Positions 4,872 through 5,147 of a DNA stretch of 5,147 nt are shown piece after piece. The stretch's first letter is position 1. Every line of letters starts with the position of its first letter. A model generated the notes under the pieces. The model searched no databases, had not been told where the DNA came from, and saw nothing but the letters and a program-made list of their open reading frames with translations. The stretch comes from Candidatus Zixiibacteriota bacterium. GTDB lineage: Bacteria > Zixibacteria > MSB-5A5 > CAIYYT01. Both the position numbers and the translations under genes were made by a program. The DNA is taken from assembly GCA_026397575.1 (NCBI GenBank), contig JAPLUP010000708.1:1-5147 (forward strand), written 5' to 3'.

Positions 4872-5147
4872 ATGGCAGCCTCATGCGAACCACGCATAAT
4901 CATGCATGTCGATATGGACGCCTTTTTCGCCGCGATCGAGCAGCGCAATAACCCTGATTTGAGAGGCAAGCCAGTGATCGTGGGGGGGCCGACGGGTTCC
5001 AGAGGGGTAGTATCAACGTGTTCCTATGAGGCGCGTCAGTTTGGGGTACATTCCGCCATGCCGATAGCGCAGGCTGCCAGACTTTGTCCTGACGGAATCT
5101 TTCTATCAGTTGATCCATCGGCATACAGCTTCGCTGCAAGACAAATC
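4872..5147 (+). CDS. dinB: DNA polymerase IV (Y-family translesion polymerase), 5' part
   Basis: The 92 visible residues match the N-terminal palm/fingers region of DinB; the gene runs off the right edge (full proteins are usually about 350-420 residues). [20 protein letters not shown] is the family's opening block. Asp14 corresponds to the first metal-binding Asp (Asp8 in E. coli), and Phe19 corresponds to the steric-gate Phe (Phe13) that excludes ribonucleotides. GKPVIVGG, then [20 protein letters not shown] with Tyr52 and Arg55 at the incoming-nucleotide triphosphate site, and AYSFAA complete the match. The second acidic pair (D-E), the little finger and the beta-clamp motif lie outside the window. 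The enzyme copies past damaged bases in the cytoplasm with low fidelity. In-frame ATGs at 4842 (adds [10 protein letters not shown]) and 4902 are the alternative starts. Confidence 0.95.
   Translation, partial: MAASCEPRIIMHVDMDAFFAAIEQRNNPDLRGKPVIVGGPTGSRGVVSTCSYEARQFGVHSAMPIAQAARLCPDGIFLSVDPSAYSFAARQI

Noticed and set aside
4900..5139. Minus-strand open frame opposite dinB
   Set aside because: The plus strand encodes unmistakable DinB motifs over the same bases, and the antisense product has no recognisable feature.

Overview
The window looks like chromosomal DNA from a Gram-negative-type bacterium of an uncultured or environmental lineage. Candidate phylum Zixibacteria or a relative in the FCB-like or KSB1/Eisenbacteria-like assemblage is my best guess. 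Three things suggest this: (i) a secreted multidomain protein ending in a type IX secretion-like (FlgD-Ig/Por) C-terminal domain with the YQNFPNPFN motif; (ii) a neighbouring secreted protein of a type that I recall from those phyla, with GIWVAGKK-, SEFVPGP-, NDPD-, SGNPVDSTGW- and DWGGR-type blocks and a C-terminal type I dockerin; (iii) base composition close to balanced. The taxonomic call is inference from protein style, not from a marker gene.

Layout. Positions 2-2329 (+) hold the 3' part of a large surface-protein gene whose start lies left of the window. It encodes the end of a beta-propeller-like region, five tandem BACON-like beta-sandwich repeats, a cohesin-like domain, a short proline/glutamate linker and a type IX-like sorting domain. 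Positions 2330-2445 are a short intergenic stretch with a plausible promoter placed so close to the next ATG that the transcript could be leaderless. Positions 2446-4686 (+) form one long reading frame for a secreted, dockerin-bearing protein, but it is cut by a single in-frame TGA at 2902-2904. The frame is the same on both sides and the conserved family blocks run across the break, so this is a nonsense change (or a base error or recoding event), not two genes. Positions 4687-4871 are intergenic and carry a good sigma70-type promoter (TTGACA, 16 bp, TATCAT). From 4872 to the right edge is the 5' part of a DNA polymerase IV (dinB) gene, unrelated in function to the two surface-protein genes.

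How they may work together. The first gene carries a cohesin-like domain and its own surface-sorting signal. The second has an ordinary Sec signal peptide, no sorting signal, and a dockerin with two intact calcium loops. The simplest hypothesis is that the second protein, if made full length, docks on the first at the cell surface, outside any classical cellulosome. The in-frame stop would remove the dockerin and uncouple the pair. The polymerase gene appears to be a separate transcription unit.
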